Shown piece after piece: positions 24,014 through 34,573 of a stretch of DNA of 64,000 nt (positions are counted from its first letter, which is position 1; each line of letters opens with the position of its first letter). The stretch is from Amorphophallus konjac (Eukaryota > Streptophyta > Magnoliopsida > Alismatales > Araceae). The stretch is from contig CM040126.1 in NCBI GenBank assembly GCA_022559845.1, positions 227,794,641 through 227,858,640 on the forward strand, in the 5' to 3' direction. The notes under the pieces were generated by a model, which worked only from the letters and a program-made list of their open reading frames with translations, ran no database searches and had not been told where the DNA came from. The translations under genes were made by a program, and so were the position numbers.

Positions 24014-24949
24014 TGATGGGAATCAAGCAAGCTGCCAGGCCGAAGAGCATCGAGGAAGCTGCCATGTCTAGGGATGAACACGCTACCCAAGGGTAGCGTG
24101 ACCTGGAGAAGGCGCCAGTCTTCCATAACCCGATCTCAGACAGAGACGCAGTGGCAGACGGTCCAACTTCCCAGCACTGGAACTCCCAAAAGTCTTCGAT
24201 GCTCGTTGTTTTCCATGGTTGTAATCAATGTGCTAGCCTCATTTTGTCTTCACTTTTCCCTATATATGTATCCCATTTCGTTTGATCAAAAACAAGCAAT
24301 GAATCTATGAAAGTTTGATTGAGTGTAGCCATGGCTATCTTCCCTAATCTTTGGAAACCCCCTTCATCCTTCCCTCTCCGGGTGCGAGGCCCAATTCTAT
24401 TTCCCTGATCCTCTCTCTTTCCCCTTCAATGGAGGATGATCGAAGCCCCGGATGCATCGGCTCTGAGACAGGGTCGAGTGTGAGGCTCCATTCAGATCTT
24501 CATTCTTCTTCCACCAACGTTCGCCTTCCCCCACCACCGCCAAAGATGATGCTAAGGTCAGGATGGAGCTCGGTTGCACCGTCCCTGCGAAGGGTTCAGG
24601 TGAGAGGTCCCAGCCAAGCTTCCTCACAGCCCTAGCATCATCTACATCCACCTTTCTTCCCTCGCCGCTCACCCCACATCCGCCTTCACCAAAGTTATCA
24701 TAGCTACTATTAGGTTGGTTTGATTTCTATTTTAGCATTCCCCGTGTGTTATCCATCATCCTGTGTGATTTCCCCTTGTGTTCTGAACTCCCCCAGTGAT
24801 CCACGAGATGCAGAATCGAAGATCCTTCATCCTGGGCTGCTGTCTGTGAACGCGCATGGACGATATAGTGCGTTCTTCAGAAGGCGCCAAGAGGGTATAG
24901 CGCGACCTGGACAACATTCTTGAAGACCCCGTATTTCTGTCCTGCATCG
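24014..24949 (+). repeat. Miniature element 5' LTR (936 bp)
   Basis: Contains a hairpin with arms CGCTACCC and GGGTAGCG near 24080, a TATATATGTA near 24260, and a GAACGCGC...GTGCGTTC inverted repeat near 24848-24876. A 91-codon antisense frame (24397-24672) is kept in both LTRs; its origin is unknown. Confidence 0.87.
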
Positions 24950-24951
24950 TA

Positions 24952-24963
24952 TGGTATCATAGC
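24952..24963 (+). promoter_or_regulatory. Miniature element PBS
   Basis: TGGTATCATAGC, one mismatch from TGGTATCAGAGC, two bases after the 5' LTR. Confidence 0.8.
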
Positions 24964-25029
24964 TTAGGGAACTGGGATGTTCCATCAGACCAGGATCCTG
25001 AGCTACAAGGTTCGAGGATGAACCTTCCC

Positions 25030-25043
25030 AAGTGGAGGGGTTA
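25030..25043 (+). promoter_or_regulatory. Miniature element polypurine tract
   Basis: AAGTGGAGGGGTTA immediately before the 3' LTR. Confidence 0.75.
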
Positions 25044-25979
25044 TGATGGGAATCAAGGAAGCTGCCAGGCCGAAGAGCATCAAGGAAGCTGCCAGGCCCA
25101 GGGATGAATGCGCTACCCTTGGGTAGCGCGACCTAGAGAAGGCGCCTATCTTCCCTAGCACGATCTCAGACAGAGACGTAGTGGCAGACGGTCCAACTTC
25201 CCGACGTCGGAACTCCCAAAAGTCTTCGATGTTCGTTGTTTTCCATGGTTGTAATCAATGTGCTACCGTCGTTTTGTCTTCCCCTTTCCCTACATATGTA
25301 TCCCACTTCATTTGATCAAAAATAAGCAATGAATCTATGAAAGTTTGATTGAGTGTAGACATGGCTATCTTCCCTAATCTTTGGAAACCCCCTTCATCCT
25401 TCCCTCTTCGGGTGCGAGGCCCAATTCTATTTCCATGATCCTCTATCTTTCCCCTTCAATGGAGGATGATCGAAGCCCCGGATGCATCGGCTCTGAGATG
25501 GGGTCGAGTGTGAGGCTCCGTTCGGATCTTCGTTCTTCTTCCACCAACGTTCGCCTTTCCCTACCACCGCCAAAGATGCTGCTAAGGTCAGGATGGAGCT
25601 CAGTTGCATCGTCCCTGTGAAGGGTTTGGGTGAGAGGCCCCAGCCATGCTTCCTCACGGCCCTAGCATCATCTACATCCACCTTCCTTCCCTCGCCGCTC
25701 ACCCCACATCCGCCTTCACCAAAGTTATCATAGCTAGTATTAGGTTGGTTTGATTTCTATTTTAGCATTCCCCGTGTGTTATCCATCGTCCTGTGTGCTT
25801 TCCCCTTGTGTTTTGAACTCCCCCAGTCATCCACAAGACGCAGAATCGAAGATCCGTCGTCCTAGGCTGTTGTCTGTGAACACGCATGGACGATATAGCA
25901 CGTTCTTCAGAAGGCACCAGGAGGGTATAGCGCGACATGGACAGCATTCTTAAAGACCCCATATTTCCGTCCCGCATCA
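25044..25979 (+). repeat. Miniature element 3' LTR (936 bp)
   Basis: Full-length partner of 24014-24949, ending GCATCA, followed by AGAAG. Confidence 0.87.
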
Positions 25980-25984
25980 AGAAG

Positions 25985-27714
25985 CCCTCAAAAATCAGGG
26001 ATGCGTTAATTTTTCCTCGTGGAAAACTGCAGGTATTTACAGAGATGAAGATCCCCATTCCAATAGGATTAAAACAAGGAAGATGATCTCTGAATAAGGA
26101 TATCCTTTCTATGATCAATCATGGAGTTAAAACGAGGAAGGGACACCCTGGGATGGTTGCAGGCGAAGCGGAGATGGAAATGAAATGGCGACCTAGAGAC
26201 GATCGATGTTCTAAACAGCACCCCTTGGACTGCCACTATTTCCTGAGAATTTTGGACTTTCCATAAATTAAGAAATTCATAATTAGTGACAACGCGGGGA
26301 GGCGTTTATTAAAGAGCGCCGCTCCTAAAGGCGTTAATTTATAGAAATTAATTCCGAGTGGAAATTGAGAAGAATTAAAAATAACGCCCACTTGCATGGT
26401 CATTTATTAAAGGAAATAGCGACACCTCATAGGGCATTATTTAGATAGCGACCAGACGACAGTCGTTATATCTAAAAGACTGGAAAAACCCACTTATTAA
26501 ACCAATAATGAAGTCCACTTTGGGGAGTTACATCGTGACATGAAATTTACTCAACAAAGCATCAATTTTGGCGTGTCTATAGCTGCCCCGCCTTGGCATC
26601 TGCTTTGCAAGGGAGTGAGACAGAATGAAGCGTAACGGAGATAATACGGAGTGAAAAATGAAATAAAGCGAAATGAGGTGAAATGGACTAGAAAGTAGAT
26701 GCCAAGGTGTGATGTGACAAGCCTCCGACACTAAGCGCTGGAAATCTTTCCATCGCTCTGAATGAAGCAACTTCGGATGATTTCGAGAAAGCAACAATTA
26801 CCTGGATGAAAAGCTAAGCTAACAAAATGTGCGCGAGGGCACGAATGGAGAAACACCTATTAGAGAGCGATTACCAGCCAATGTGGACGTGCTGCAGCCA
26901 AGGTGAAATTGTAAGAAAATAAAGGAAAGAAGGTAGGAATCCATTCGAATGATGCTTTCAAGGAACCAGCCTGAGCGGCTTTAAGGAGAACATAGTACTC
27001 GATTTGGAATGGAATATTTCATGTCAACTTAAATCGAGAATGAGTGGCCTTCATTACTGACTTAATATGAAGATTTTTTTTGACATTAAAGCTCAAAGTC
27101 CTACATGATGCATGCTGGGCTAAAAGAAAAAGTTAAAACAAACTAAAAATAGAAAATAATCAAGGATAATACTGCTAAGCCATCCAAGCCCTATCAAGAA
27201 TCCAGATCTCTAAATTGACACTAAGCCGAAGCACGTTTATCCATGCATCAACTTAGAAATTGGAACCATCATCCCAGGCTTTAGACGACTCAACGGCCTA
27301 TCTGTGTGATCAAGACTCCCCGAGAAATTATCACTATTTTTGATGAAGGGGAACTCAAACTCCAGGTTCATCTGAACCACGAGGTCCTTGATATGCTATA
27401 ATAGTGTAAGTATCATATAGTAAGAATGCATATAGGAGGGAATACAAGGGCAAGAGATGTTACTGAAGAAGAGTCCAAAGTGCCTTGAAATCTGCGCAGC
27501 CTGTCCTTTTCCTGCGCTCAAAAGGTTGTTAGCACTGCAAATGATAGAGAATTTATATAATAGTGCATACTCAAGATAAAGCTGTCATAATTTAGAAATA
27601 GCACTATTCCGATAAATGGCCACTGCGTGAGGGGGCGCTCAATCACGAAATGGCGGCAGGCTAAGGGGCGCTATTTAATGAAATAGCGAGTACTGTAACG
27701 GTCGCCAATTCCTT
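25985..27714. other. AT-rich non-coding tract with GC hairpins
   Basis: No gene seen. Short GC inverted repeats of the AACGCC...GGCGTT and GCGAC...GTCGC type cluster at about 26285-26475 and 27615-27710. The same motif type occurs at 29.6-29.9, 34.2-34.5 and 37.5-37.85 kb, which suggests one parent family, perhaps the Tat-like element's 3' region. Confidence 0.5.
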
Positions 27715-27817
27715 ATGATTCCAGAACTCCACTTCCTGCTCGGAAACCAAACTCAGGGAACCCAATCAAGTTCAAACTTAAACTTCTTCTACTATCGATG
27801 GATAACCGTTCTTTCTC

Positions 27818-27827
27818 TTATAAATAA
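27818..27827 (+). promoter_or_regulatory. Putative TATA box of PMD1
   Basis: TTATAAATAAG lies about 90 bp upstream of the ATG at 27911, just after the hairpin cluster. Position and sequence fit a plant core promoter. Confidence 0.5.
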
Positions 27828-27910
27828 GAGGATTTGCAATCTTCCAAATGCATCAACTTACAACGCAACCAAGAAGAAGGCCCCAGCTTCAGTAGGACAG
27901 TCCAAAGCTC

Positions 27911-29368
27911 ATGGCAGAACAGAAACAAAACACCTCCATCACAACAGTGAAGAAAAGAGCTATGGAAAGAATTCTTCAAAGGCCCTTGAAGAAAGCTAAG
28001 GTGGGATTCCAAAGAATTTCAGAAATTGAAGGGCATATAAGTGGGAGAATAACTGTAAACCAAGTAAGTATAAGATTGAAATAGAGTTGAGTTTTATTAC
28101 TACTCCTCTCTCTACAAATTCTAATGCTCCTCCCTTCTTCTTCTTCTTTAAATTTTTAGGATTATCCAAATATTCCGGGGGCAAGAAGATTCATTAAAAT
28201 CAAATGGTTACCCCTCCTCCTCTCCAAAATCACCCTAAACATGAGGACATACCTCTCTAGATGGCACCTTCTAGGCTTAGTTACCCATGCCAGACACTAT
28301 GATGATGTACACCTAGATTGGGCTGCCATAGGAGCCCTTATATAATTATGGCATCCAAACAACAACACTTTCCTATTCTCCACCTTTGAAGCCACCATAC
28401 TCCTAGAGGAAACAGAGATGCTACTAGGCTTGAAGAGAATAAGGCAAGGAGATGAAGAAAAGATGGCGCCTATGACAAGAAGCATAAGCGCCCAAGAGAT
28501 GCTATCAAGCTTAATTCCAAGCTCCAATATGGTGAATCAAATCTGGGCCTCCAAGGGAATCAATCTCATGAAGCTTGCGGCGTGGGTGTACAAGAGAATG
28601 GATCAAGCCAAGGAGGAGGATCTATAGAAAGTGATGAAAACTTTTGTAATATGCTTGGCGGGGGCACTATTCTTCCCTTCATCGGAAGATTTCTTAGAAG
28701 AAGAACATTTAAGTGCCATCGCTAGCATATGGAAGGGAAAGAGAATAGGACCGGTGGTGCTAGCCTATCTTTATAGTGGGCTTGCCTCGGATTCCATGGG
28801 GAGGCCCCTACATGGATCTATTCTCTTGTTCTCTAGTTGGGTGGACTTACACCTTAAGTTTGATCCATGTGAGGAAACACAACAAGCATCTAGGATCTTC
28901 TCTAGAAGTCCACTTCACTACATGACGGGCACACTTGGATTATGTGAGAGAGTGACCAACTGGGTTCCCAAGATCAAGAAACGGGTAGATTGGCGTGGAT
29001 ATCTCAAGATCATGCCACAAAACGGCTTCACATGCGCACCGGGATTCTCAAGACTCAAGATATTCATGCAAGGCTCTCTTCTGGGGTGGAACTAAGGTTG
29101 ATCGGCACCACCGAGCTCATCCTTTACAATGCTCACCGGTGCCTCTCTCAACTCGGTCTTCCCTGCCATCACTTTGAAGAAGTTTCTCATCTCCCACCAA
29201 TCAAGAAGAGGGAACTCAAAGGATGATGATGAAGAGATCAAGACCATTCAAGCACTATGGCGGGTCAACAAGCTACACCAGCCCGTGGAACGAGTGGAAC
29301 AAGATAGAGATCAATGGATAGCATACGTAATAGCTCTTAGGAATTTGAGGGCCAAGGTGGCTCATTAA
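27911..29368 (+). pseudogene. PMD1: plant mobile domain-like gene, decayed
   Basis: Exon 1 starts at ATG 27911 (MAEQKQNT, then a basic stretch) and ends at CAA 28063. A GT-AG intron (28064-28159) joins it in phase to exon 2. Exon 2 has the plant mobile domain hallmarks: LDWAAIGALI, then LWHPNNNTFLF, then ILLEETEMLLGLKR, and later LYNAHRCLSQLGLP, matching the family's RWxxxTHTFxxPxGEMTxTLEDVxxLLGL and PxRxARQFG blocks. Stops at about 28342 (TAA) and 28625 (TAG), plus two frameshifts between 29070 and 29230, break it. Its strand is opposite to the Tat-like pol at 38.7-40.7 kb. PMD proteins occur both as plant genes and in Ty3-gypsy or MULE elements. Its native function is unknown. Confidence 0.68.
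28064..28159 (+). other. Intron of PMD1
   Basis: 96 bp, GTAAGT donor, T-rich tract, TTTTTAG acceptor; removal keeps the frame and joins two stretches of the PMD reading frame. Confidence 0.65.
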
Positions 29369-29950
29369 TCTTGTAATGATGCTTTCTTTCAATAAATAAA
29401 GAAAATTTTTCCTTGATTGAGCCAAAGAAAATGTTTAAACTGACTAGAATTTCCAAAGTCCATCAATTCTGTCTTAGAAAATGAGGCTCTGTGAAAAATA
29501 GTGACTGAAGCAGAGGTCATGATTCTTGAAGCTGCACCTTTCACACGGTTGCCAATTCACTTAAATCCATTTTCCCATAAAAAATAACGTTACCATAATT
29601 GGCGCCTCTCTGAACAACCGCTCATTCCTTAAATAACGCCCGTGCAAATAGTCATCCATCAATAGAAATTCTTAATAAAAAATATTAATGCCCTTCATCA
29701 TTGCCTGACAACTATGCTAATCCCAACGATCCCCAAAGAAATAGCGACCCTATAGACAGTCGCCCAATCCCTAAATGACGCCCATGAGAAGGTCGTTGAT
29801 TACAAATAATCTCCAAAACCCTTAAATTCCAGGATATGACGCCTATGCAAACAGTCGTTAATTCATTAAATGATGCCACAGTCACTGTCGTCAATTGTTT
29901 CGAATTCATCGCCATAAACATTTCCATTAAAACTACCTTTCCTTGCTTTG
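29369..29950. other. PMD1 end and hairpin-rich tract before PMD2
   Basis: AATAAATAAAG polyadenylation-like signal at about 29390, then GC hairpins at about 29597-29900, such as GCGAC...GTCGC and GACGCC...GTCGTT. It is likely the promoter side of PMD2. No gene seen. Confidence 0.5.
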
Positions 29951-30174
29951 AAACCCATTTTCTTCTTCGCTTCCTCTGCGTTGCCCTTCTCCTCTATTCT
30001 GCAACTGCTCATCGGCGATGATCGACGACGACAACCACCCATCCCCTCTACCTCAATTGCCCATGTGAGCGGCTCCGACAGTGGGAAGCAGCAGCGGGTG
30101 GTGGCACCCGTTGTCGTTCATATTGATGAGGACAACGGCGGCGACGTGGAGGAAGTCCTCCCTATGGTGGCCGA

Positions 30175-31900
30175 GGCTCATCCATGATGGAATTTGGGCT
30201 CGCTTAGATAGAGTCTTCATCAATTCTCACTGGTCTTCCTCCTTTTCAGCTACGGGTGTTGAGCACCTATCTAGAGCCTACCTAGATCATTGCCCAATGT
30301 TGATTCACATGGATTCACTCATGCCAAAACCTCCATCCAGGTTCTATTTCCAGCATATGTGGATCAATCATAATGATTTTTTACAGATGGTCAAATCTGC
30401 CTAGAATATTGGGCCAGTTGTTTCAAATCCCCTATCCACTTTGGCACTCAAGCTGAAATTTATGAAGTCTGCCCACCAGACATGGAACAAGGAAGTATTT
30501 GGAAATATTTTCCCTGCTCTTAACAAGGCTGAAGCTGATTTTTTATCTGCCCAGCAGGCTCATGATACCTCTCCATCTCTAGAGGCCAAAGATAGGCTAT
30601 ACATCGAGAGATCAAAGTTAGATAAACTACACCTTCAGGAGGAAATTTTTTGGCGCCAAAAATCCAGAATCCAATGGCTGAAAGAAGGTGATAGAAATAC
30701 CAAGTTCTTCCACTCTTGTGTTTTTTCTAATAGAAGGCGTGCAACTATCCGATCCATGGTAGATGGCTAGGGCAATACTATTACATGCCAGAAGAAAATC
30801 CATCAAATGTTGGTCAGTTATTTTCAGCAAGCTTTCTCTTCAGCAACCCATGTGGTGAATGAGCATTTCTTATCACATATCCCTCATATTATCAGTGATG
30901 ACCAGAATTTAAATTTGTGTGATGTTCCCTCTGAGTCTGAGATTCATAAGGTGGTTTTTTCACTATCTCCTGATAGTGCTCCAGGTCCGGATGGCTTCAC
31001 AGGCTGGTTTTTTCAGGCTTGCTGGGACATTATCAAAGATGATCTTTGTAAGGCAGTACATGCTTATTTTTGTGGTCATCCATTGCCAAGGTCCTACACT
31101 TCTTCCCACATTGCTTTAATTCCTAAAGTGGCTAGCCCTTCCTCTTGTGCTGAATTCAGACAAATCAGCCTATGCAACTTTGTTTATAAGGTGATATCCC
31201 AGACTCTAAGTGACAGATTGTCAGGTCTGCTTCCACTTATTATTTCCAGAGAGCAGGGGGCTTTTGTAAAAGGGAGACACATTGTGGAAAACATCTCTTT
31301 AGCTCAGGAATTGGTGAAGGAGCTGGGCATGAAGGTTAGAGGTAGCAATATCATATTGAAGCTAGATATGGCTAAAGCCTATGACCGCATGGAATGGGAT
31401 TTTGTCCTAGCTGTTCTCAGGAATTTTGGTTTCTCACTGAACTTCATATCACTTATTGAGCCTTTACTTTCAAACTGTTGGTTCTCTGTTTTGGTTAATG
31501 GTAACACTTGTGGTTTCTTCAAGTCTTCCAGGGGCCTTCGTCAGGGTGACCCAATTGCACCATCACTTTTTATTATTGCAGAGGAGGCTTTTAGCAGGGG
31601 TTTATCTCATTTATCAAGCACCGGGCAGTTTGAACCATACAAGGTCCCCAGGGGCTGTCCTACCATATCGCACGTTCTTTTTGCTAATGATGTTATTATA
31701 TTCACTAATGGTGCAGTAAATTCCATCTGCAGACTAATGCTTCTCATTCAGAAATATGAAAGAAACTCAGTCCAGCAAGTTAACAAGTCCAAAAGCAATA
31801 TTATTATGGGTACTGGATTTCTTGCCAACCACCTCCAATTCATTTCTACCTTCACGGGATTCTCAAAGGCATCATTGCCCATCAAGTATCTGGGGTAATG
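30175..31900 (+). pseudogene. LINE ORF2: endonuclease end and reverse transcriptase
   Basis: Frames from 30190 to 31898 read through two stops (about 30401 and 30768). The RT blocks are FRQISLCNFVYKVISQ, EQGAFVKGRHIVENI, LKLDMAKAYDRMEW, GLRQGDPIAPSLF and the catalytic block at about 31670-31700. That block reads FANDVIIF where FADD is expected: the first Asp is Asn, which would abolish catalysis. A linker rich in charged residues (30440-30770) with the WLKEGDRNTKFFH motif precedes RT, as in plant L1 elements. Confidence 0.88.
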
Positions 31901-33666
31901 CTATATGAGGGATGGGCTAAGAAAGCCTTATTTGGCCACTTGGTTGCCAAAATTCAAGCAAAGCTCTAGAGTTTGAATGCCAAATTTCTATCCTCTGCAG
32001 GCCGGCTTATTCTTATTAAACATGTCCTAACAGCCATCCCAATTTATATTATGATGGTCCTTTCCCTTCCCGTGGGATCTATAAATGACATAAATCGCCT
32101 CATGTCAAACTTCTTCTGGGGTTTTTTTAAGGGCCGGCCCAAACGTCATTGGATCAACTGGAGTAAAATCTGCACACCTATTGAATCAGGAGGGCTTAGA
32201 ATTCTATCTCTCCCGGAGCTACAACTGAGCCTGCATATGAAGCGTCTGTGGACTGTTGTAATAGCTTCCTCTACTTCTTCTCTTTGGGCTTCTTTCTTCA
32301 AGTCTAAATAATTGACCAATGTGCACTACTCCGAAGCTTCATTCAAACAAATGAAGTCCCTGGAAAGAGCAGTGTGGGTGCGGGTAGCAAACCTTATCTA
32401 TCAGCACCACAGAGTTATAGTTGACCCATCTGTCTCCAAACTGAGTTTTTGGTATGATAAATGGGCTGGTATGCGCCCCATGAAAGATTTTATTCCAAAG
32501 GAAGTTTGGCAATCTTTTGATAACAGATTGACTTCTGTGGCAGAGGTTGTTTCCAATCCTCTCCATCCCCAACTGCTAATGGCTCAGAGACATATCCCTC
32601 ATAGGATAATCCATGTAACATCCTCGGAACAATGAATCTGGTGCCCTACTGCGAGTGGTAATTTCTCTACCAAATCTGCATGCCAGATTACTATCTCTGT
32701 TGATCAACCTTGGCCTAGTTTTTGGAAGAGGATTTGGAAAGCTCCGTTCCCTGCAAAATGGGCAATCCTACTCTGGAAGATTCAACGCCGAGCAGTGCCC
32801 ACTGATAATCATGTCTGCAGGTATGGGATCTCCCTGTGCTCGAGATGTACGTGTTGCTCTTTGGGTAACATTGAAACTGCTGGTCATCTTTTCTTCCATG
32901 GTGAATCGACATCAACTGTGTGGGCCATTTTCAAACCCCTAATTGATGTTATGGATTGGAACAAACTGGGAGCAAATCCTGACATCTCAGCTACCTTACA
33001 AGATATTTCCCCGTCTACTGCTCAAGGAACAATCACCCTCATTACCATGGCAGCTATTATATGGTAGATATGGAGAGCTAGAAATGCCGCCAGATATGAA
33101 GGTATCACTATGTCAGCTTACAGAATCTCGCAACAAGTAGTAATGCATATTAAGTCCCTCCTTCCTCTTATTAATTGCTCGGTTGCCACCATACCTCGGA
33201 AGTTTGGCCAGGTGCTATTGCGGTGGGGGATTGATCTTCCCCCCCATCTAAGATCAAAACTGCAGATATCAGTTGCAGTTCTTCGCCATCTAACATACTC
33301 AAGCTAAACGTGGATGGTGCTTTCAAAAGAAGCATCGGTAGTGCAGCGGGAGGCGGAGTTCTTCGCAATTCAAATGGTGACAGAATTTGGGCATTTACTC
33401 GTCGTTTCCCTTTCTTATCCAGCTTGGAGACGGAAGCTATGGCTATGCGGGATGGGCTTCGCATGTGTGCCTTCTATGGTTTGTCAATTTTCATCGTTGA
33501 GTCTGATTCATCAGTGTTGATTGGGATTGTTCAGAAGCTAAGCTCCTGTCAATGGAGACTTATACACATTGTGGATGACATTCATCGCCTCGCCGCTAGC
33601 ATGCAATTCACGTTCAAGCACACCTTTCGGGAAGGCAATAATGTGGCTGATTCTCTGGCAAACTAG
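31901..33666 (+). pseudogene. LINE ORF2: RT thumb, zinc-binding region and RNase H
   Basis: Fragments in several frames: AGRLILIKHVL (about 32000), NFFWG and HWINWSKIC (about 32110-32170), a zf-RVT type segment with Cys and His residues at 32795-32900, and RNase H from 33300 (LNVDGAFK, then LETEAMAMRDGL, VESDSSVL and GNNVADSLAN), which keeps the Asp-Glu-Asp-Asp set. RNase H lies in one open frame (33310-33666) though the preceding parts have at least four frameshifts and several stops. Confidence 0.82.
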
Positions 33667-34080
33667 GCTTGTACTATTCCTCTTTATGCTTTTTGGAATA
33701 AATGGGCTGATCTCCCATGTGCTATAAGGGGGCATATTAGGATGGATAAATTACAGTACCCGTCCATCCGATCCTGCTCGGCCAAATAGGCCTTCTTGTA
33801 ATTGTTTTTCTCTCATATTAATAAAATCTCCAAAATTCTTGGTTGAAAAAAAAATGAAGAAAATGAAGAAAGAGAGGGTGAAGAGGATGACGATGGAGAG
33901 GACAGATGTGAGGAAGGTGATGAGGGAGAAGACGATGAAGGAGAGGAAGAAGAAGGGGATGGTGAAGGCAACAGTGTCGATGATGGTGAAGACGGAGAAG
34001 GTGAAGAAGAGGAAGAAGAGCGACCCCGGCCTCCCCGCCAGCGAATGCGGGGAGGGCTAATGGAACCCGAACGCAGCAAG

Positions 34081-34573
34081 GTGAGTCCGTCCACCCTACT
34101 ATATTTTTCTTATTTTTATTTATTTATTTTATTATTTTTATCATAACATGGCAGTCGGGGGGAATTCTGTGAGACACATGAATTGATGACCGAACAGCTG
34201 GCGTCTTTTCCTACATATTATAGGAAAATAATCTTAGAAACGGCGTCAGAGAGGGGGTCACATGTTACTTTTTTATTAGAATTAAAACAAATAACATAAA
34301 GAACAAGCGACCAGAACACTATCGTCATTTTGAAATTTTCTTCTTTTTCTTTTTATTTTTTTTAACATAAGATAGAAACTAGGAAATGGCGCCCGACCTC
34401 TGGGCGTCAATTTTAAAATCTTAGAGAATCAGCGACCACACCATGGGCGCCTAATCAAAAAACAACGACCACTACATGGTCGCCAATTAGAACAGTGATG
34501 ATTTTTTTTTGTTTTATTGTTATTATTTTGGTTATTTTGGTTATATTTATATTTTTTTGTTGTTTTGTTGTAG
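34081..34573 (+). other. First clear intron of PMD2, hairpin-rich
   Basis: 493 bp, AAG/GTGAGT donor and TTGTTGTAG acceptor, phase 0 on both sides. It contains GC hairpins of the GGCGCCC...GGGCGTC and GCGACC...GGTCGC kind at about 34385-34490, the same motif type found outside the gene. Confidence 0.62.

Larger units (their letters stand above)
24014..25979 (+). mobile_element. Miniature LTR retrotransposon (TRIM-like) with 94-bp interior
   Basis: Two direct repeats of 936 bp (24014-24949 and 25044-25979) start TGATGGGAATC and end GCATCG or GCATCA, flanked by AGAAG duplications. The 94-bp interior holds a PBS (24952-24963, TGGTATCATAGC, one mismatch to the tRNA-iMet site) and a polypurine tract (AAGTGGAGGGG) just before the second LTR. 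There is no coding capacity. The LTRs differ at several percent of sites by eye with no net length change, so it is not a recent assembly artefact. TRIMs usually have LTRs of 100-250 bp; here LTRs make up 95 percent of the element. Confidence 0.88.
30175..33854 (+). mobile_element. 5'-truncated plant L1-type LINE
   Basis: ORF2 fragments run from the end of the AP endonuclease through RT, a zinc-binding segment and RNase H, followed by AATAAAAT and a 9-base A tail (33846-33854). It starts within the endonuclease (IWARLDRVF at about 30190), the usual 5' truncation of LINEs. It lies within PMD2, between two acidic coding stretches, in the same orientation. No clear target duplication was seen. 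Confidence 0.88.

Noticed and set aside
24351..24672. Possible small gene on either strand, kept at 25381-25702
   Set aside because: Lies in both LTRs of the miniature element; retention is explained by duplication. No family recognised.
33839..34060. Lys-rich ORF (MVEKKMKKMKK)
   Set aside because: Out-of-frame reading of the acidic PMD2 exon just after the LINE A tail.
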